Shown: positions 26,603 through 35,953, counted from the first letter of the stretch. The stretch is 64,000 bases of DNA from an uncultured Lachnospiraceae bacterium (GCA_910578345.1 CAJTRA010000009.1:1-64000), one strand, 5' to 3'. The notes: generated by a model from the letters alone, not told the origin. Program-made: numbers and translations.

Positions 26603-27574
26603 TTATTCTATATCTAACTGCTCGGCAATCCAGATCGCCAAATTATTGATATTATCATGATAAGTGCCATTCATCGTACAACCTGCCGCGCGTACATGTC
26701 CGCCGCCGCCAAACCGCATTGCCACTGAGGCCACGTCTACCTGTCCGTTGGACCGCATGCTGATCTTATATTCCAGCGTTCCTGTCTCATACATGAAAAT
26801 AGCACAGTCCACTCCTTTGACCGCCAACAGATGATTGACGATTCCGTCAAGGTCCTTCGGCGTCACCTGGTAGAACTCCATCATACGCCTGGATACCATA
26901 CTGACAATACACCGATCATGCATGAAACGTACACTCTCCAGAATCGCTCTTCCCATGATCTGCGTCTGGACATAAGTTTTCTCATAAAATGTTTTCTGAA
27001 TCAATTCCGAGAAATCAAATCCAAATTTGATCAATTCTGCAACAATCTGTAACGTGCGTGGTGAGGTATTTGAATAACGCAGCACTCCTGTATCGTGGAT
27101 GATCCCTATGTAAAGCGCCTTGGCAATCTCTGTATCCACTGCCGTTTCCTCCATCAGTTCATACAGAAGTTCTGCTGTGGAACTTCTCTCCGGCTCCACA
27201 ATCCGCAGATCCCCACAGCCTGGATTGCTGATATGATGATCGATGTTGATCTTCTTACGCGCATTCTGGTACAGAGGCCTTATCTCTCCCAAACGGTCGT
27301 CCGCACAGTCCAGCACCATAAAAACATCATATATTTTATGCATATCAACATGGTCAAAATCTGATTGCAGGTCTTCTATATGACTGATACAATCAAATAT
27401 TTCTGAAGGTTTCTCCAGGTACACATCGATCTGTGTATCCGGCAGCATCTTTTTCAAATAGAGATACAGGCCCATAACCGAACCGATACAGTCGCCATCC
27501 GGTCTGATATGCCCGCCGATCGCGATTGACCCTGCATCTCTTACTTCCTCTATTATCTTTCTCATTTTATCCAT
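26603..27574 (-). CDS. nrnA: DHH-family oligoribonuclease / pAp phosphatase
   Basis: A 323-residue NrnA-type protein that degrades very short RNAs and 3'-phosphoadenosine phosphate in relatives. The DHH domain shows GGHIRPDGDCIGS and INIDHHISN; the C-terminal DHHA1 domain ends in RFGGGGHVRAAGC. It sits in the usual Bacillota position between rbfA and truB. GGGG precedes the ATG. A pair of small inverted repeats occupies the 100-base gap to rbfA. Confidence 0.93.
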   Translation of the reverse strand: MDKMRKIIEEVRDAGSIAIGGHIRPDGDCIGSVMGLYLYLKKMLPDTQIDVYLEKPSEIFDCISHIEDLQSDFDHVDMHKIYDVFMVLDCADDRLGEIRPLYQNARKKINIDHHISNPGCGDLRIVEPERSSTAELLYELMEETAVDTEIAKALYIGIIHDTGVLRYSNTSPRTLQIVAELIKFGFDFSELIQKTFYEKTYVQTQIMGRAILESVRFMHDRCIVSMVSRRMMEFYQVTPKDLDGIVNHLLAVKGVDCAIFMYETGTLEYKISMRSNGQVDVASVAMRFGGGGHVRAAGCTMNGTYHDNINNLAIWIAEQLDIE

Positions 27575-27627
27575 ACTTTACACCCCTGCCTACAGCAAGC
27601 CGTACTTGCTATACTGCACAATAGATC

Positions 27628-27649
27628 GTTTGGAAGTTTATTTCCAAAC
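27628..27649. repeat. Inverted repeat in the rbfA-nrnA gap
   Basis: GTTTGGAA and TTCCAAAC form a perfect 8-bp stem around GTTTAT. A second short inverted repeat (GCAAG / CTTGC) lies just to its left. No T run on the transcribed strand, so probably not a terminator. Confidence 0.45.
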
Positions 27650-27676
27650 TTTGTCTCACTCCATTTTCCTGTCACT

Positions 27677-28042
27677 TTATCTGGTGGATTCCCTGTTCAT
27701 CACTTCGTCTATCTTCTTAGACATATCCACCCCGTAAGCAATGGATTGATCCAGGATAAAAGTCACCTGCGGCGTATTGCGCAGATTGATCGTCTTAGCC
27801 AGTTGACTGCGGATATATCCCTCCGCACTCTTAAGTCCGGCCAGCGTATCTGCCTGCGCGTTTTCATCCCCAAGCACACTGATCCAGGCCTTACAGGTCT
27901 TTAAATCCGGAGCCACCTCCACAGCCACCACGGAAGTCATCGGTGCAATCCTGGGATCTTTGATCCCGCTTCTGATAATCTCCGCCAGCACACATTGCAC
28001 TTCTCCGTTGATCCGGGTATTTTTCACACTATTCTTACGCAT
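27677..28042 (-). CDS. rbfA: Ribosome-binding factor A
   Basis: A 121-residue KH-fold protein for maturation of the 30S subunit. Family traits: RINGEVQCVLAEIIRSGIKDPR near the start (only the core IKDPR is diagnostic), VEVAPDLKTCKAWISVLG and the C-terminal PQVTFILDQSIAYG. It follows infB after a 155-base gap that contains copy 2 of the palindrome family. Confidence 0.95.
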   Translation of the reverse strand: MRKNSVKNTRINGEVQCVLAEIIRSGIKDPRIAPMTSVVAVEVAPDLKTCKAWISVLGDENAQADTLAGLKSAEGYIRSQLAKTINLRNTPQVTFILDQSIAYGVDMSKKIDEVMNRESTR

Positions 28043-28102
28043 ATGCCAGACTCCTTTCCTTCAAACGTTCCGCCATGCCGCCTATGGCGGCACAGACAAT
28101 CC

Positions 28103-28172
28103 GCGTGTGAAACTTAGATTCTCTTAGGCGGCGTCCTTTGACGCCTCAGAAAACCTTTTCGTCTTTTCACGC
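28103..28172. repeat. Intergenic palindrome family, copy 2
   Basis: Outer arms GCGTGTGAAA (28103-28112) and TTTCACGC (28165-28172) pair with a 2-base bulge. Inside them are AGATTCTCTTAG and CTCAGAAAACCT, and the centre is a perfect hairpin GGCGTC-CTTT-GACGCC (28130-28145). It lies between infB and rbfA, downstream of the infB stop. The core matches 59563-59605. Confidence 0.65.
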
Positions 28173-28197
28173 TTCACCTGTCTCCTGCTGCTTTCTA

Positions 28198-31100
28198 TCA
28201 ACGGGGCACTTCCACCATAACATACGCCTCTACGATATCCAGCTCCTGCATCTTGTCAAATCCATCAAACACAAGACCGCATTCGAAACCGGCTCTTACT
28301 TCCTTCACATCATCCTTGAACCGCTTTAAGGATGCCAGCGAACCTTCATAGATCTGTTCACCTTCTCTGGTAATGCGGATCTTACATCCTCTCTGGAATT
28401 CACCGTCCAGCACATAAGAACCGGCAATATTACCGATCGCAGACGCCTTGAAGATCTGGCGCACTTCTGCATGACCGATCACTTTTTCCTCAAAGATTGG
28501 ATCTAACATGCCCTTCATGGCCGCCTCAATATCCTCGATCGCCTGATAGATGACCTTATACAGCCTGACATCCACGCCTTCCCGCTCTGCCACAGCCTTA
28601 GCCGTCGTATCCGGTCTTACGTTAAAGCCGATGATGATGGCTGAGGAGGCAGAAGCAAGAACCACGTCGGACTCGTTGATCGCACCAACTCCGCCATGAA
28701 TACATTTCACCACAACTTCCTCGTTCGACAGTTTCATCAGACTCTGCTTCACGGCTTCCACGCTTCCCTGGACATCCGCTTTCACAATCAGGTTCAGTTC
28801 TTTCAGATTACCTTCCTGAATCTGGTTGAACAGGTCATCTAAGGACATTCTCGTCTTAGTATCTGCAAGCATCTCTTCTTTATGCTGCGCCATATAGGTT
28901 TCCGCATAAGATTTTGCACTCTTGTCATTCTCGTGTACGATAAATACTTCACCGGCGCTCGGCACATCAGACAGTCCTAAGATCTCCACCGGCGTAGAAG
29001 GCTTCGCCTCCTTCACTCTTCTGCCCTTATCGTCGATCATAGCCCTTACCTTACCATGGCTTGCACCCGCAGAAATGAAATCACCTACGTGCAGCGTACC
29101 CTTCTGTACCAGCACAGTCGCCACCGGACCACGGCCCTTATCCAATTCTGCCTCGATCACCAGGCCTCTTGCATTCCTGTCCGGATTGGCTTTTAATTCC
29201 AGAATCTCTGCTGTCAGAAGAATCGTCTCCAGCAGATTTTCCAGTCCTTCTCCTGATTTGGCGGACACCGGAACGAACTCTGTAGATCCGCCCCAATCCA
29301 CCGGGATCAGTTCATATTCTGTCATTTCCTGCTTCACACGGTCAATATTCGCGTTTGGCTTATCAATCTTATTCACAGCCACAATAATCTCGATGCCGGC
29401 CGCCTTGGCGTGATTGATCGCCTCAACGGTCTGCGGCATAACTCCGTCGTCCGCCGCCACAACCAACACCGCAATATCCGTGGAATTCGCACCACGCATA
29501 CGCATAGCCGTAAACGCCTCATGTCCTGGGGTATCCAAGAAAGTAATACTCTGCCCATTGACAGTCACCGTATAGGCGCCGATCGCCTGTGTAATTCCGC
29601 CGGCCTCCTTATCTGTCACATTCGTCTTACGGATGGCGTCAAGCAGCGAAGTCTTACCGTGATCAACGTGACCCATGACACAGATCACAGGCGGCCGGCT
29701 GATCATTTGACTCTCATCCTCTTCATCCTCACGGAGCAGTTCTTCTATGACATCTACTTTCACTTCCTTCTCACAGATGATGTCATATTCAATCGCAATA
29801 TTCTCTGCATCCTCGTAGCTGACTTCAGAGTTCAACGTCACGATCTGTCCCTGTAAGAAAAGCTTCTTGATGATCACAGACGGCTGGATCTTCATCTTAT
29901 CTGCCAGATCTTTGATCGTCAAAGACTCTGGAACTGTGATCACTTTGATCTGTTCCTCCGCCTTCTCCTCTGCCTTCTTCTCCGGTTTGATAAAGCGTCC
30001 TGCTTTATTGCGGTTCTTTCCTGCTACATCGTCCTCTTCATAGATCAGATCTTTCCTGGAACGCTTATCTCTCTCCTGGTTAGACCTGCGTTTTTCTTCC
30101 TCCCTGTGTTTCTCCACGTCCTTGACAGGCGTCTCCGGCATAAAGTCCTTCTGATTGTTATTCTTCTTAAATCGATTGTCCTGTCCGCCATTGCTTCTCT
30201 GAGAGCGGTCAAAATTTCCACCGCCTCTGTTAGGACCTGAACCAGGGGCGTTATTCCTGCGATCGCTCTGATTGTTGTTATAAGACGGCCTGCCCTGTCC
30301 ATCAGATCTGCGATTCTCCCGGTTATCCCCGGCGTTTCTCGGTCTTTTCTGCTCCTGCTGGGATCTGTTTGCCTGGGCAGAACCCGCATTTGCATTGGCA
30401 TTCTCGCGCTCCCGTTCTTTCTCGCGTTCACGCTCTCTTTCCCGTTCTCTCTCAAGTTCTCTCTCCCGTTCGCGCTCTCTCTTCTCCTGCTGGCGCTGCT
30501 CCAGTCTCCGCTCCTGCTGCTGTTTCTGCCGCACATCATATGGCTCCGCCGTCACCGGGATCGGCTTCTGTGTTGGCCGTATGATCTTATGGGGCATATT
30601 CTGTGCCTGTACCGGACGGCCGCCGTTGCCCTGCTGCCTCCTGTCTCTGTCATTATTATTCCTGCGGCCCGCATTATTGCCGCCCTGCGCCGGACGCTGT
30701 CCCTGTCCTTGCCCCTGCATCTTAGAATGCTGTGGATTGCTCACGAAGATGATCTTTTTCTTCTTCGGCGCTTCCCCTTTACCGGCATTCGGCTTTGCCT
30801 GCGTCCTTCCCTCCGGTTTCGACGCCGGTTTCGATACAGGATCTGCCTTAGGCGGCGCACTCTGTGCCTCGGTCTTCACGACAGGTTCTGTCTTGGACGG
30901 CGCACTCTGCGCCTCGGTTTTCACAACAGGTTCTGTCTTGGACGATGCTTCTGGCTTCACTGGCGCAGTATTTTTCTCTGCTGTACCGGTCTCCCTGCCT
31001 TTGGTCCCTTTTTCTTCTGTTCCTTCTGTACTCTTTGCTGTATCTTTGCCGCCGCCAAACTGTCTGCGGACCAGTGCGATCGCTTCCTCCTCGATCGAGC

Positions 31101-31206
31101 TTTGCGCCGCTTTCACTTCGTATCCTTTATCCTGCAAAAAAGCGACCAGCTCCTTACTCTGCCTCTCCAGCTCTTTTGCCAGCTCATGTACTTTCATTTT
31201 CGCCAT
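28198..31206 (-). CDS. infB: Translation initiation factor IF-2
   Basis: A 1002-residue IF-2. The first 55 residues are the IF2 N-domain (KVHELAKELERQSKEL). A long low-complexity stretch follows (about 60-420): Lys/Glu/Pro/Ala-rich with an imperfect duplication of SKTEPVVKTEAQSAP, then an Arg/Glu/Asn/Gln-rich block. The GTPase domain has GHVDHGKTSLLDAIR, DTPGHEAF and NKIDKP, with the C-terminal domains following. ATG 31206 has GGAGG 8 bases upstream; a TTG 5 codons earlier is unlikely. It is longer than most IF-2 because of the linker. Confidence 0.96.
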   Translation of the reverse strand: MAKMKVHELAKELERQSKELVAFLQDKGYEVKAAQSSIEEEAIALVRRQFGGGKDTAKSTEGTEEKGTKGRETGTAEKNTAPVKPEASSKTEPVVKTEAQSAPSKTEPVVKTEAQSAPPKADPVSKPASKPEGRTQAKPNAGKGEAPKKKKIIFVSNPQHSKMQGQGQGQRPAQGGNNAGRRNNNDRDRRQQGNGGRPVQAQNMPHKIIRPTQKPIPVTAEPYDVRQKQQQERRLEQRQQEKRERERERELEREREREREREKERERENANANAGSAQANRSQQEQKRPRNAGDNRENRRSDGQGRPSYNNNQSDRRNNAPGSGPNRGGGNFDRSQRSNGGQDNRFKKNNNQKDFMPETPVKDVEKHREEEKRRSNQERDKRSRKDLIYEEDDVAGKNRNKAGRFIKPEKKAEEKAEEQIKVITVPESLTIKDLADKMKIQPSVIIKKLFLQGQIVTLNSEVSYEDAENIAIEYDIICEKEVKVDVIEELLREDEEDESQMISRPPVICVMGHVDHGKTSLLDAIRKTNVTDKEAGGITQAIGAYTVTVNGQSITFLDTPGHEAFTAMRMRGANSTDIAVLVVAADDGVMPQTVEAINHAKAAGIEIIVAVNKIDKPNANIDRVKQEMTEYELIPVDWGGSTEFVPVSAKSGEGLENLLETILLTAEILELKANPDRNARGLVIEAELDKGRGPVATVLVQKGTLHVGDFISAGASHGKVRAMIDDKGRRVKEAKPSTPVEILGLSDVPSAGEVFIVHENDKSAKSYAETYMAQHKEEMLADTKTRMSLDDLFNQIQEGNLKELNLIVKADVQGSVEAVKQSLMKLSNEEVVVKCIHGGVGAINESDVVLASASSAIIIGFNVRPDTTAKAVAEREGVDVRLYKVIYQAIEDIEAAMKGMLDPIFEEKVIGHAEVRQIFKASAIGNIAGSYVLDGEFQRGCKIRITREGEQIYEGSLASLKRFKDDVKEVRAGFECGLVFDGFDKMQELDIVEAYVMVEVPR

Positions 31207-31221
31207 GCTCACTACCTCCAA

Positions 31222-31545
31222 CTATTTCGAATCTACCAAATGCTTCTGTATCGAATCTGCAAATCCTGCATCAGTCACAGCAAGACAGGAACGCTCTTCC
31301 TTGCCGATCGCATGCCCCAGAATATCCTTCTCACTGTAATACTCATATGGCACCTTATAGAATTCACACATGTTACTATATTTCTTTCTGGTGTTATCCG
31401 AAGCATTCTCCGCTATGATAACCAGATATGCTTTTCCGTTCTTAACTGCTTCCTCTGTCGCAAATCCGCCACTGACAACATTTCTGGAGCGGGTGGCCAG
31501 ACCAAGCAGCGACAACACCTTATCTCTTTCAGGTTTTCTCTGCAT
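31222..31545 (-). CDS. ylxQ: L7Ae-family RNA-binding protein YlxQ
   Basis: A 107-residue protein of the L7Ae/L30e fold (LLGLATRSRNVVSGG and VIIAENASDNTRKK). Relatives bind kink-turn-like RNA. It sits between ylxR and infB as in most Bacillota. ATG 31545 has GAGGAGGG 8 bases upstream; the coding start overlaps ylxR by 17 bases. Confidence 0.9.
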   Translation of the reverse strand: MQRKPERDKVLSLLGLATRSRNVVSGGFATEEAVKNGKAYLVIIAENASDNTRKKYSNMCEFYKVPYEYYSEKDILGHAIGKEERSCLAVTDAGFADSIQKHLVDSK

Positions 31546-31807
31546 GTTCGCCCTCCTCAAACTCCTTTTCCAGATTCTCGTACACTTCTTTCGGAATGCT
31601 CATCTTAAAGGAACGCTCCAGCCCTTTATTCTTCCGCGCTTTTGCCAGGCATTCCCTGCTTATGCAAAGATAAGCGCCTCTTCCGTTCTTTCTTCCAGTC
31701 GTATCCAGGACAATAGCATCTTCTGTTTTTAAGACACGCATCATTTCCTTCTTGTATTTCATCTCGCCGCAGCCCACACACTGCCGCATGGGAATCTTCT
31801 TCGCCAT
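31529..31807 (-). CDS. ylxR: YlxR / RnpM RNA-binding protein
   Basis: A 92-residue protein of the YlxR (DUF448) family. Signatures: MRQCVGCGEMKYKKEMMRV at the start and GRKNGRGAYLC in the middle, a positively charged RNA-binding surface in known structures. A relative (RnpM) modulates RNase P. It lies between nusA and ylxQ. RBS AAAGGA precedes it. Confidence 0.92.
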   Translation of the reverse strand: MAKKIPMRQCVGCGEMKYKKEMMRVLKTEDAIVLDTTGRKNGRGAYLCISRECLAKARKNKGLERSFKMSIPKEVYENLEKEFEEGEHAEKT

Positions 31808-31889
31808 GATCCTATCCTTTCTATTATCCTGCGATACTTACCTTCCGTTCTATCCTCTCGTATTCCGTCCGCTCTCTATTTCCTCAGAA

Positions 31890-33152
31890 TCACACGTCCT
31901 CGTCATCCCCGGCTGCTTCCTCCTCAACTTCAGATTCTTCTACGCCGTCCTCTGATTCCTCGTATGCTCCTTCGTCAGATTCCTCATCCTCATATGCTTC
32001 CGTCTCATAGGATTCTGCATCTTCTTCGTCGTATGATCCGTCATAATCCTCTTCGTAGTCTTCCTCATCGTACTCTTCATCGTCATAGACATAATCCTCA
32101 TAACGGAAGCCCGGCGCATCTTTTGCCTGTGTCTCACTCTTAATATCGATCTTATACCCTGTCAGCCTTGCTGCCAGTCTTGCATTCTGTCCTTCCTTAC
32201 CGATCGCCAAAGACAGCTGATAATCCGGCACCACCACCTTGGCGGTCTTCTCATCCGGATCAGCAAAGACTGCAACAATCTTCGCCGGCGACAATGCATT
32301 CTGGATCAGGTTGCCTGGGTTCTCATCCCAGTTGACAATATCGATTTTCTCTCCCCGCAGCTCATCTACGATCGAATTAACTCTGGCTCCATTGATACCG
32401 ACACAGGCTCCTACCGCATCCACATTCGGGTTGATGGAACGCACTGCCAGCTTCGTTCTGCTGCCCGCTTCTCTGGCAATGCTCATAATCTCAACCGTAC
32501 CGTCCTTAATCTCCGTCACCTCTGCCTCAAACAGCCTCTTGACCAGTTCCGGATGGGTACGGCTCACAAGAATCCTCGGTCCTTTAGGTGTATTCTTTAC
32601 TTCCAGAATATATACCTTGATCCGCTCTGTTGGTTTGAAATTCTCTCCCCTGACCTGTTCACTCTCATTTAAGATCGCATCCGCCTTGCCCAGATTGATC
32701 GAAATATTCCTGCCGATATGCCGCTGCACAATACCAGTCACAACGTCCTTTTCCTTCTCATAATATTGATTGTAGATAACGCTGCGCTCTTCTTCCCGGA
32801 TCTTCTGCAGGATCACATTCTTCGCATTCTGCGTTGCGATACGTCCAAACTCTTTGGATTTGATCTCTACATGGAGGATATCGCCTAACTGGGCCTTCTG
32901 CGATAGCTCCTGTGCCTCTTTCAAAGAGATCTGAAGAACATCATCTTCCACTTCCTCCACAACCTCTTTCTCAGCATAACAGAGGAAGTCGCAGGTTTCT
33001 TTATCGATCTCTACCTTCACGTTATCCGCCTTGCCAAAGTGATTCTTGCAGGCTGTGATCAGAGAATTCTCGATTGCATCAAAAAGTGTCTCTTTCGGAA
33101 TATCTTTCTCTTTTTCCAGAATATCCAGCGCCTCCATTAACTCCTTATTCAT
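31890..33152 (-). CDS. nusA: Transcription termination/antitermination factor NusA
   Basis: A 420-residue NusA. The N-terminal RNA-polymerase-binding domain (about 1-130) is followed by S1 (VVTGIVQRHIGRNI) and two KH domains (GACVGINGARVNSIVDEL; AIGKEGQNARLAARLTGY). The last 75 residues form a very acidic Asp/Glu/Tyr/Ser-rich tail, not part of the standard core. GGAGG precedes ATG 33152. It is the second gene of the rimP operon. Confidence 0.95.
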   Translation of the reverse strand: MNKELMEALDILEKEKDIPKETLFDAIENSLITACKNHFGKADNVKVEIDKETCDFLCYAEKEVVEEVEDDVLQISLKEAQELSQKAQLGDILHVEIKSKEFGRIATQNAKNVILQKIREEERSVIYNQYYEKEKDVVTGIVQRHIGRNISINLGKADAILNESEQVRGENFKPTERIKVYILEVKNTPKGPRILVSRTHPELVKRLFEAEVTEIKDGTVEIMSIAREAGSRTKLAVRSINPNVDAVGACVGINGARVNSIVDELRGEKIDIVNWDENPGNLIQNALSPAKIVAVFADPDEKTAKVVVPDYQLSLAIGKEGQNARLAARLTGYKIDIKSETQAKDAPGFRYEDYVYDDEEYDEEDYEEDYDGSYDEEDAESYETEAYEDEESDEGAYEESEDGVEESEVEEEAAGDDEDV

Positions 33153-33202
33153 TTTCCATTATCCTCCTATGTCTTTGATCTATCTTTCCTTTATGTTCTG
33201 TC

Positions 33203-33667
33203 CTAAAAGTCTAATGCCAGCCTGATCAGAGCAACATCCGAACGCTGGAATACACGTTCCGCTCCCTCTTCTTCTATCGTGATCGTTTCTGCGTCATATG
33301 CTTTCAACATACCTGAGAATTCTTTCTGTTTGTCAATCGGCTTATAAGTCTTTACCTCAATCTCTTTGCCGAGGCTCTTCTCCAAATGCCTGTCTTTCTT
33401 CAGCGTCCTCCCAAGACCGGGACTGCTGACTTCCAGAATATACGCGTCCGCTATATAGTCTTCTGCATCCAGCACATCTGACAATGCCCTGCTGACATTC
33501 TCACAATCATTGATCGTAACCCCTTCCGGTTTATCGATATAAGCCCGCAGATACCAATCGCTGCCCTCCTTCACATACTCCACATCATAGATCTCCACGC
33601 CATTTCGTTCTGCAATCGGCGCAAGAAGCTGTTCTGTTCTTGACTCATAAGTTTCTCTCTTCGACAT
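33203..33667 (-). CDS. rimP: Ribosome maturation factor RimP
   Basis: A 154-residue RimP for 30S assembly. VEIYDVEYVKEGSDWYLRAYID and DYILEVSSPGLGR-type residues (AYILEVSSPGLGR) are diagnostic. AGGAGG lies 6 bases before the ATG. First gene of the rimP-nusA-ylxR-ylxQ-infB-rbfA-nrnA-truB-ribF run; promoter and leader hairpin lie at 33705-33792. Confidence 0.94.
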   Translation of the reverse strand: MSKRETYESRTEQLLAPIAERNGVEIYDVEYVKEGSDWYLRAYIDKPEGVTINDCENVSRALSDVLDAEDYIADAYILEVSSPGLGRTLKKDRHLEKSLGKEIEVKTYKPIDKQKEFSGMLKAYDAETITIEEEGAERVFQRSDVALIRLALDF

Positions 33668-33704
33668 GTATTCCTCCTGACAGCATAAACATCCACTTCA
33701 TATA

Positions 33705-33732
33705 AAAGAGTGGACTCGCAAGTCCACTCTTT
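33705..33732 (-). promoter_or_regulatory. Perfect 12-bp hairpin in the rimP leader
   Basis: AAAGAGTGGACT (33705-33716) and AGTCCACTCTTT (33721-33732) with a 4-base loop. On the minus strand the stem is followed by TATATG, only a weak T run, about 35 bases before the rimP start. It may be an attenuator, a processing site or a stabilising 5' stem of the operon mRNA. Confidence 0.65.
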
Positions 33733-33763
33733 ATCTTAGTCTTTCTTATTTAATGCTTCTAAC

Positions 33764-33792
33764 ATTATAGCACTCTTTTCCTGTATTTGCAA
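33764..33792 (-). promoter_or_regulatory. Promoter of the rimP-ribF operon
   Basis: Minus-strand TTGCAA (33792-33787), 17 bases, TATAAT (33769-33764). The leader to the rimP ATG is about 90 bases. Confidence 0.75.
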
Positions 33793-33831
33793 GGAAAATT
33801 TACTTTTGCACATGCTGCGCATCAGATCTCC

Positions 33832-35604
33832 TTAAAGCTGAAACACATCCATCTCTCTTTGCAGATTATCTGCAATCTGTTTCAGTTCTCCGGACTTCTG
33901 GGAGATGCGGGACATATGCTCTCCTACCTCCGTCACAGAAGCAGATGTTTCTTCCGTACCTGCCGCATTCTCCTGTGCAATGGACGTAAGATTCTGCACG
34001 ATGTCTACCACATTGATCCGAGTCTCATCAATCTTCTCCATCTTCTCAGCAATAATCCGTATTCCCTCGATGGTCTTGTCAATGCCGTCGTGCATCTCTG
34101 CAAACCGCTCTCTTGTCATGCCGACATTCTCATTCTGATCTTCCATGACTTGTTTGACTTCACCCATCGTCTGAACCGCTTTCTCAGAATCCGTCATCAA
34201 TAGCGCAATGATCTGACCGATCTGTTTCGCTGATTCGTTGGATTCTTCCGCAAGTTTCTGAATCTGTTCTGCCACAACGGCAAAACCGCGTCCCTGTTCT
34301 CCTGCCCTGGCTGCCTCAATCGCTGCATTTAAGGACAACAGATTGGTCTCCTCCGCAATGGAGGTAATCAGCGTCGTAGCCGCTTTGATCTTCATCGCAG
34401 ACTCGTTCGTCGTGTTCGTCTGCTCATAAATCAGTTCTATTGCATTCTGTGCTTTCCGATTCACTTCATCCATCGTGTCCAGCGTCCGTGCTGCCACTTC
34501 ACTGGAAGAATACATGCCCTCTGCCGTCTTATTGAGCGTTTCCATCTCCATACTGTTCTCTTCGATCATGCTTCCCATCAGAACAATATTCTCGGTCGCT
34601 TTCTGTGTCTCATCCGCCTGCGCCATAGCGCCGTCCGCCATATCCTGCACCGCCTGGTCCACTTGCTCTACGGTACTGAAGATTGTTTCTGTATCCGTAT
34701 TTAAACTGTGGGAAGTCTCCATGAGGGTAGCGCTGTGCTCTTCGATCTTGCCGATCACACCAACAAGCTGTTCCCGCAGGATGTCCACTGCCCGGCTGAT
34801 CGCACCAATCTCATCCCTTCTCGCACTCAGCTTCTTCTGTTCTGCATCCTCCCTGAAATCTAATCCTGCAAATCTCATTGCCAGTTCCGCAATATGCCTG
34901 AGCGGAGCGACAATAATATTACAGCAGAAAAAGGAGCCCACCATACAGATCAGCATCGTAATACAGCCCCAGAAAATACAGGTCCAAAAGATCTCATCGG
35001 AAGACTTCATTTCACCGCCGGAGGATTTCATGGCCGCATCTTCATCCGCTGTTATGACAAATATGTATGCGCCATCTTCTGTAACACTGTAAGCGGCATA
35101 TTTCTTTTCCCCATTATAAACATACTTCACAGAAACCGTCCCCTGCGGAATATTGCCCGACTGTATCTGTGCTACTGCACCGCTCACTGCTTCATTCTCT
35201 ACCGAACTTCCGATCTTGCTGGCCGTGGGATGATAACACATGGTTCCATTCCTGTCCACGATATAAGCATAAGAACCGTCCAGATCCATGATGTTCACAC
35301 CGCCTGCCAATTCTTCCCAGAATTCCGTATCCGGTTCTTTCCCTTCCTTGACGAGATCTGCCACTCTAAGATTCATCGTCTTTCCATAAGACTCTGCCAG
35401 ATCATCCATATAGCAGACTACCATGTCCTTAAACTGCTTGCTGGACATGGAATTAAAAATAGTGATCAATGTCATGCCGACGATCATAATTGCCCCCATT
35501 GACATAAATATGATTCTGGCACGAATAGACGCAAATGTTGAGATTCCCATCTCCGTCTTATGATTCCTCTTTGGACTGCCTTCTGTCTGTTCTTTGTTAC
35601 TCAT
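33832..35604 (-). CDS. Methyl-accepting chemotaxis protein
   Basis: A 590-residue chemoreceptor. TM1 lies near residues 28-50 (IFMSMGAIMIVGMTLITIF), a Cache-like sensor region at about 55-200 (SYAYIVDRNGTMCYHPTAS), TM2 near 207-232 (CIFWGCITMLICMVGSFF), then HAMP. The cytoplasmic hairpin tip is IAEETNLLSLNAAIEAARAG and GRGFAVVAEQIQKLAEES. The ligand is not evident. It is transcribed alone from a sigma-A-type promoter. Confidence 0.94.
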   Translation of the reverse strand: MSNKEQTEGSPKRNHKTEMGISTFASIRARIIFMSMGAIMIVGMTLITIFNSMSSKQFKDMVVCYMDDLAESYGKTMNLRVADLVKEGKEPDTEFWEELAGGVNIMDLDGSYAYIVDRNGTMCYHPTASKIGSSVENEAVSGAVAQIQSGNIPQGTVSVKYVYNGEKKYAAYSVTEDGAYIFVITADEDAAMKSSGGEMKSSDEIFWTCIFWGCITMLICMVGSFFCCNIIVAPLRHIAELAMRFAGLDFREDAEQKKLSARRDEIGAISRAVDILREQLVGVIGKIEEHSATLMETSHSLNTDTETIFSTVEQVDQAVQDMADGAMAQADETQKATENIVLMGSMIEENSMEMETLNKTAEGMYSSSEVAARTLDTMDEVNRKAQNAIELIYEQTNTTNESAMKIKAATTLITSIAEETNLLSLNAAIEAARAGEQGRGFAVVAEQIQKLAEESNESAKQIGQIIALLMTDSEKAVQTMGEVKQVMEDQNENVGMTRERFAEMHDGIDKTIEGIRIIAEKMEKIDETRINVVDIVQNLTSIAQENAAGTEETSASVTEVGEHMSRISQKSGELKQIADNLQREMDVFQL

Positions 35605-35742
35605 CTTAGTTCTCTCCCCTTACCTTTTGTCACGACTCCTGCCCACCTTTTCATCGTAACTGCTGTTTTCTTTCCATCTTGTTCGTCTGGACAAAAACAA
35701 ATGCTGATATCAATAAATTGGTAGCCAGCACGTTATTTTCTA

Positions 35743-35771
35743 ATTATATCTAATTTTTCTGTTTTCTTCAA
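35743..35771 (-). promoter_or_regulatory. Sigma-A promoter of the chemoreceptor gene
   Basis: Minus-strand TTGAAG (35771-35766), 17 bases, TATAAT (35748-35743). No sigma-28 element is evident. Confidence 0.75.
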
Positions 35772-35844
35772 TCCTATTTTTACAAAATATGGAAATGTTC
35801 TGCAAACATAATGAAATACGTCACTGTCAGCTCCTGGCTCGGAC

Positions 35845-35932
35845 ACAAACAAAATTTGCAGCGACTGACTGGGTAAGGAAGGTCACCGATCTGTCATATG
35901 ACCTCCACAGCCCACTACATCAGCCACTGCAA
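35845..35932 (-). terminator. Large branched terminator after flagellin
   Basis: Outer arms TTGCAG...CCCA-type segments at 35911-35932 pair with TGGG...CTGCAA at 35856-35873 on the minus strand, with an inner GGTCA/TGACC stem (35881-35885 / 35899-35903). It is followed by ATTTTGTTTGTG. Confidence 0.65.
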
Positions 35933-35953
35933 TTCATCTCTCTTCTATATATA

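Larger units (their letters stand above)
35605..35953. other. Gap between flagellin and chemoreceptor genes
   Basis: This 349-base gap contains no supported gene. It holds the flagellin terminator (35845-35932), the chemoreceptor promoter (35743-35771) and a leader of about 135 bases in which I see no clear riboswitch. Confidence 0.7.

Noticed and set aside
30395..31339. Plus-strand frame of 314 codons opposite infB
   Set aside because: Ser/Arg/Cys-rich product mirrors the low-complexity infB linker; no RBS.
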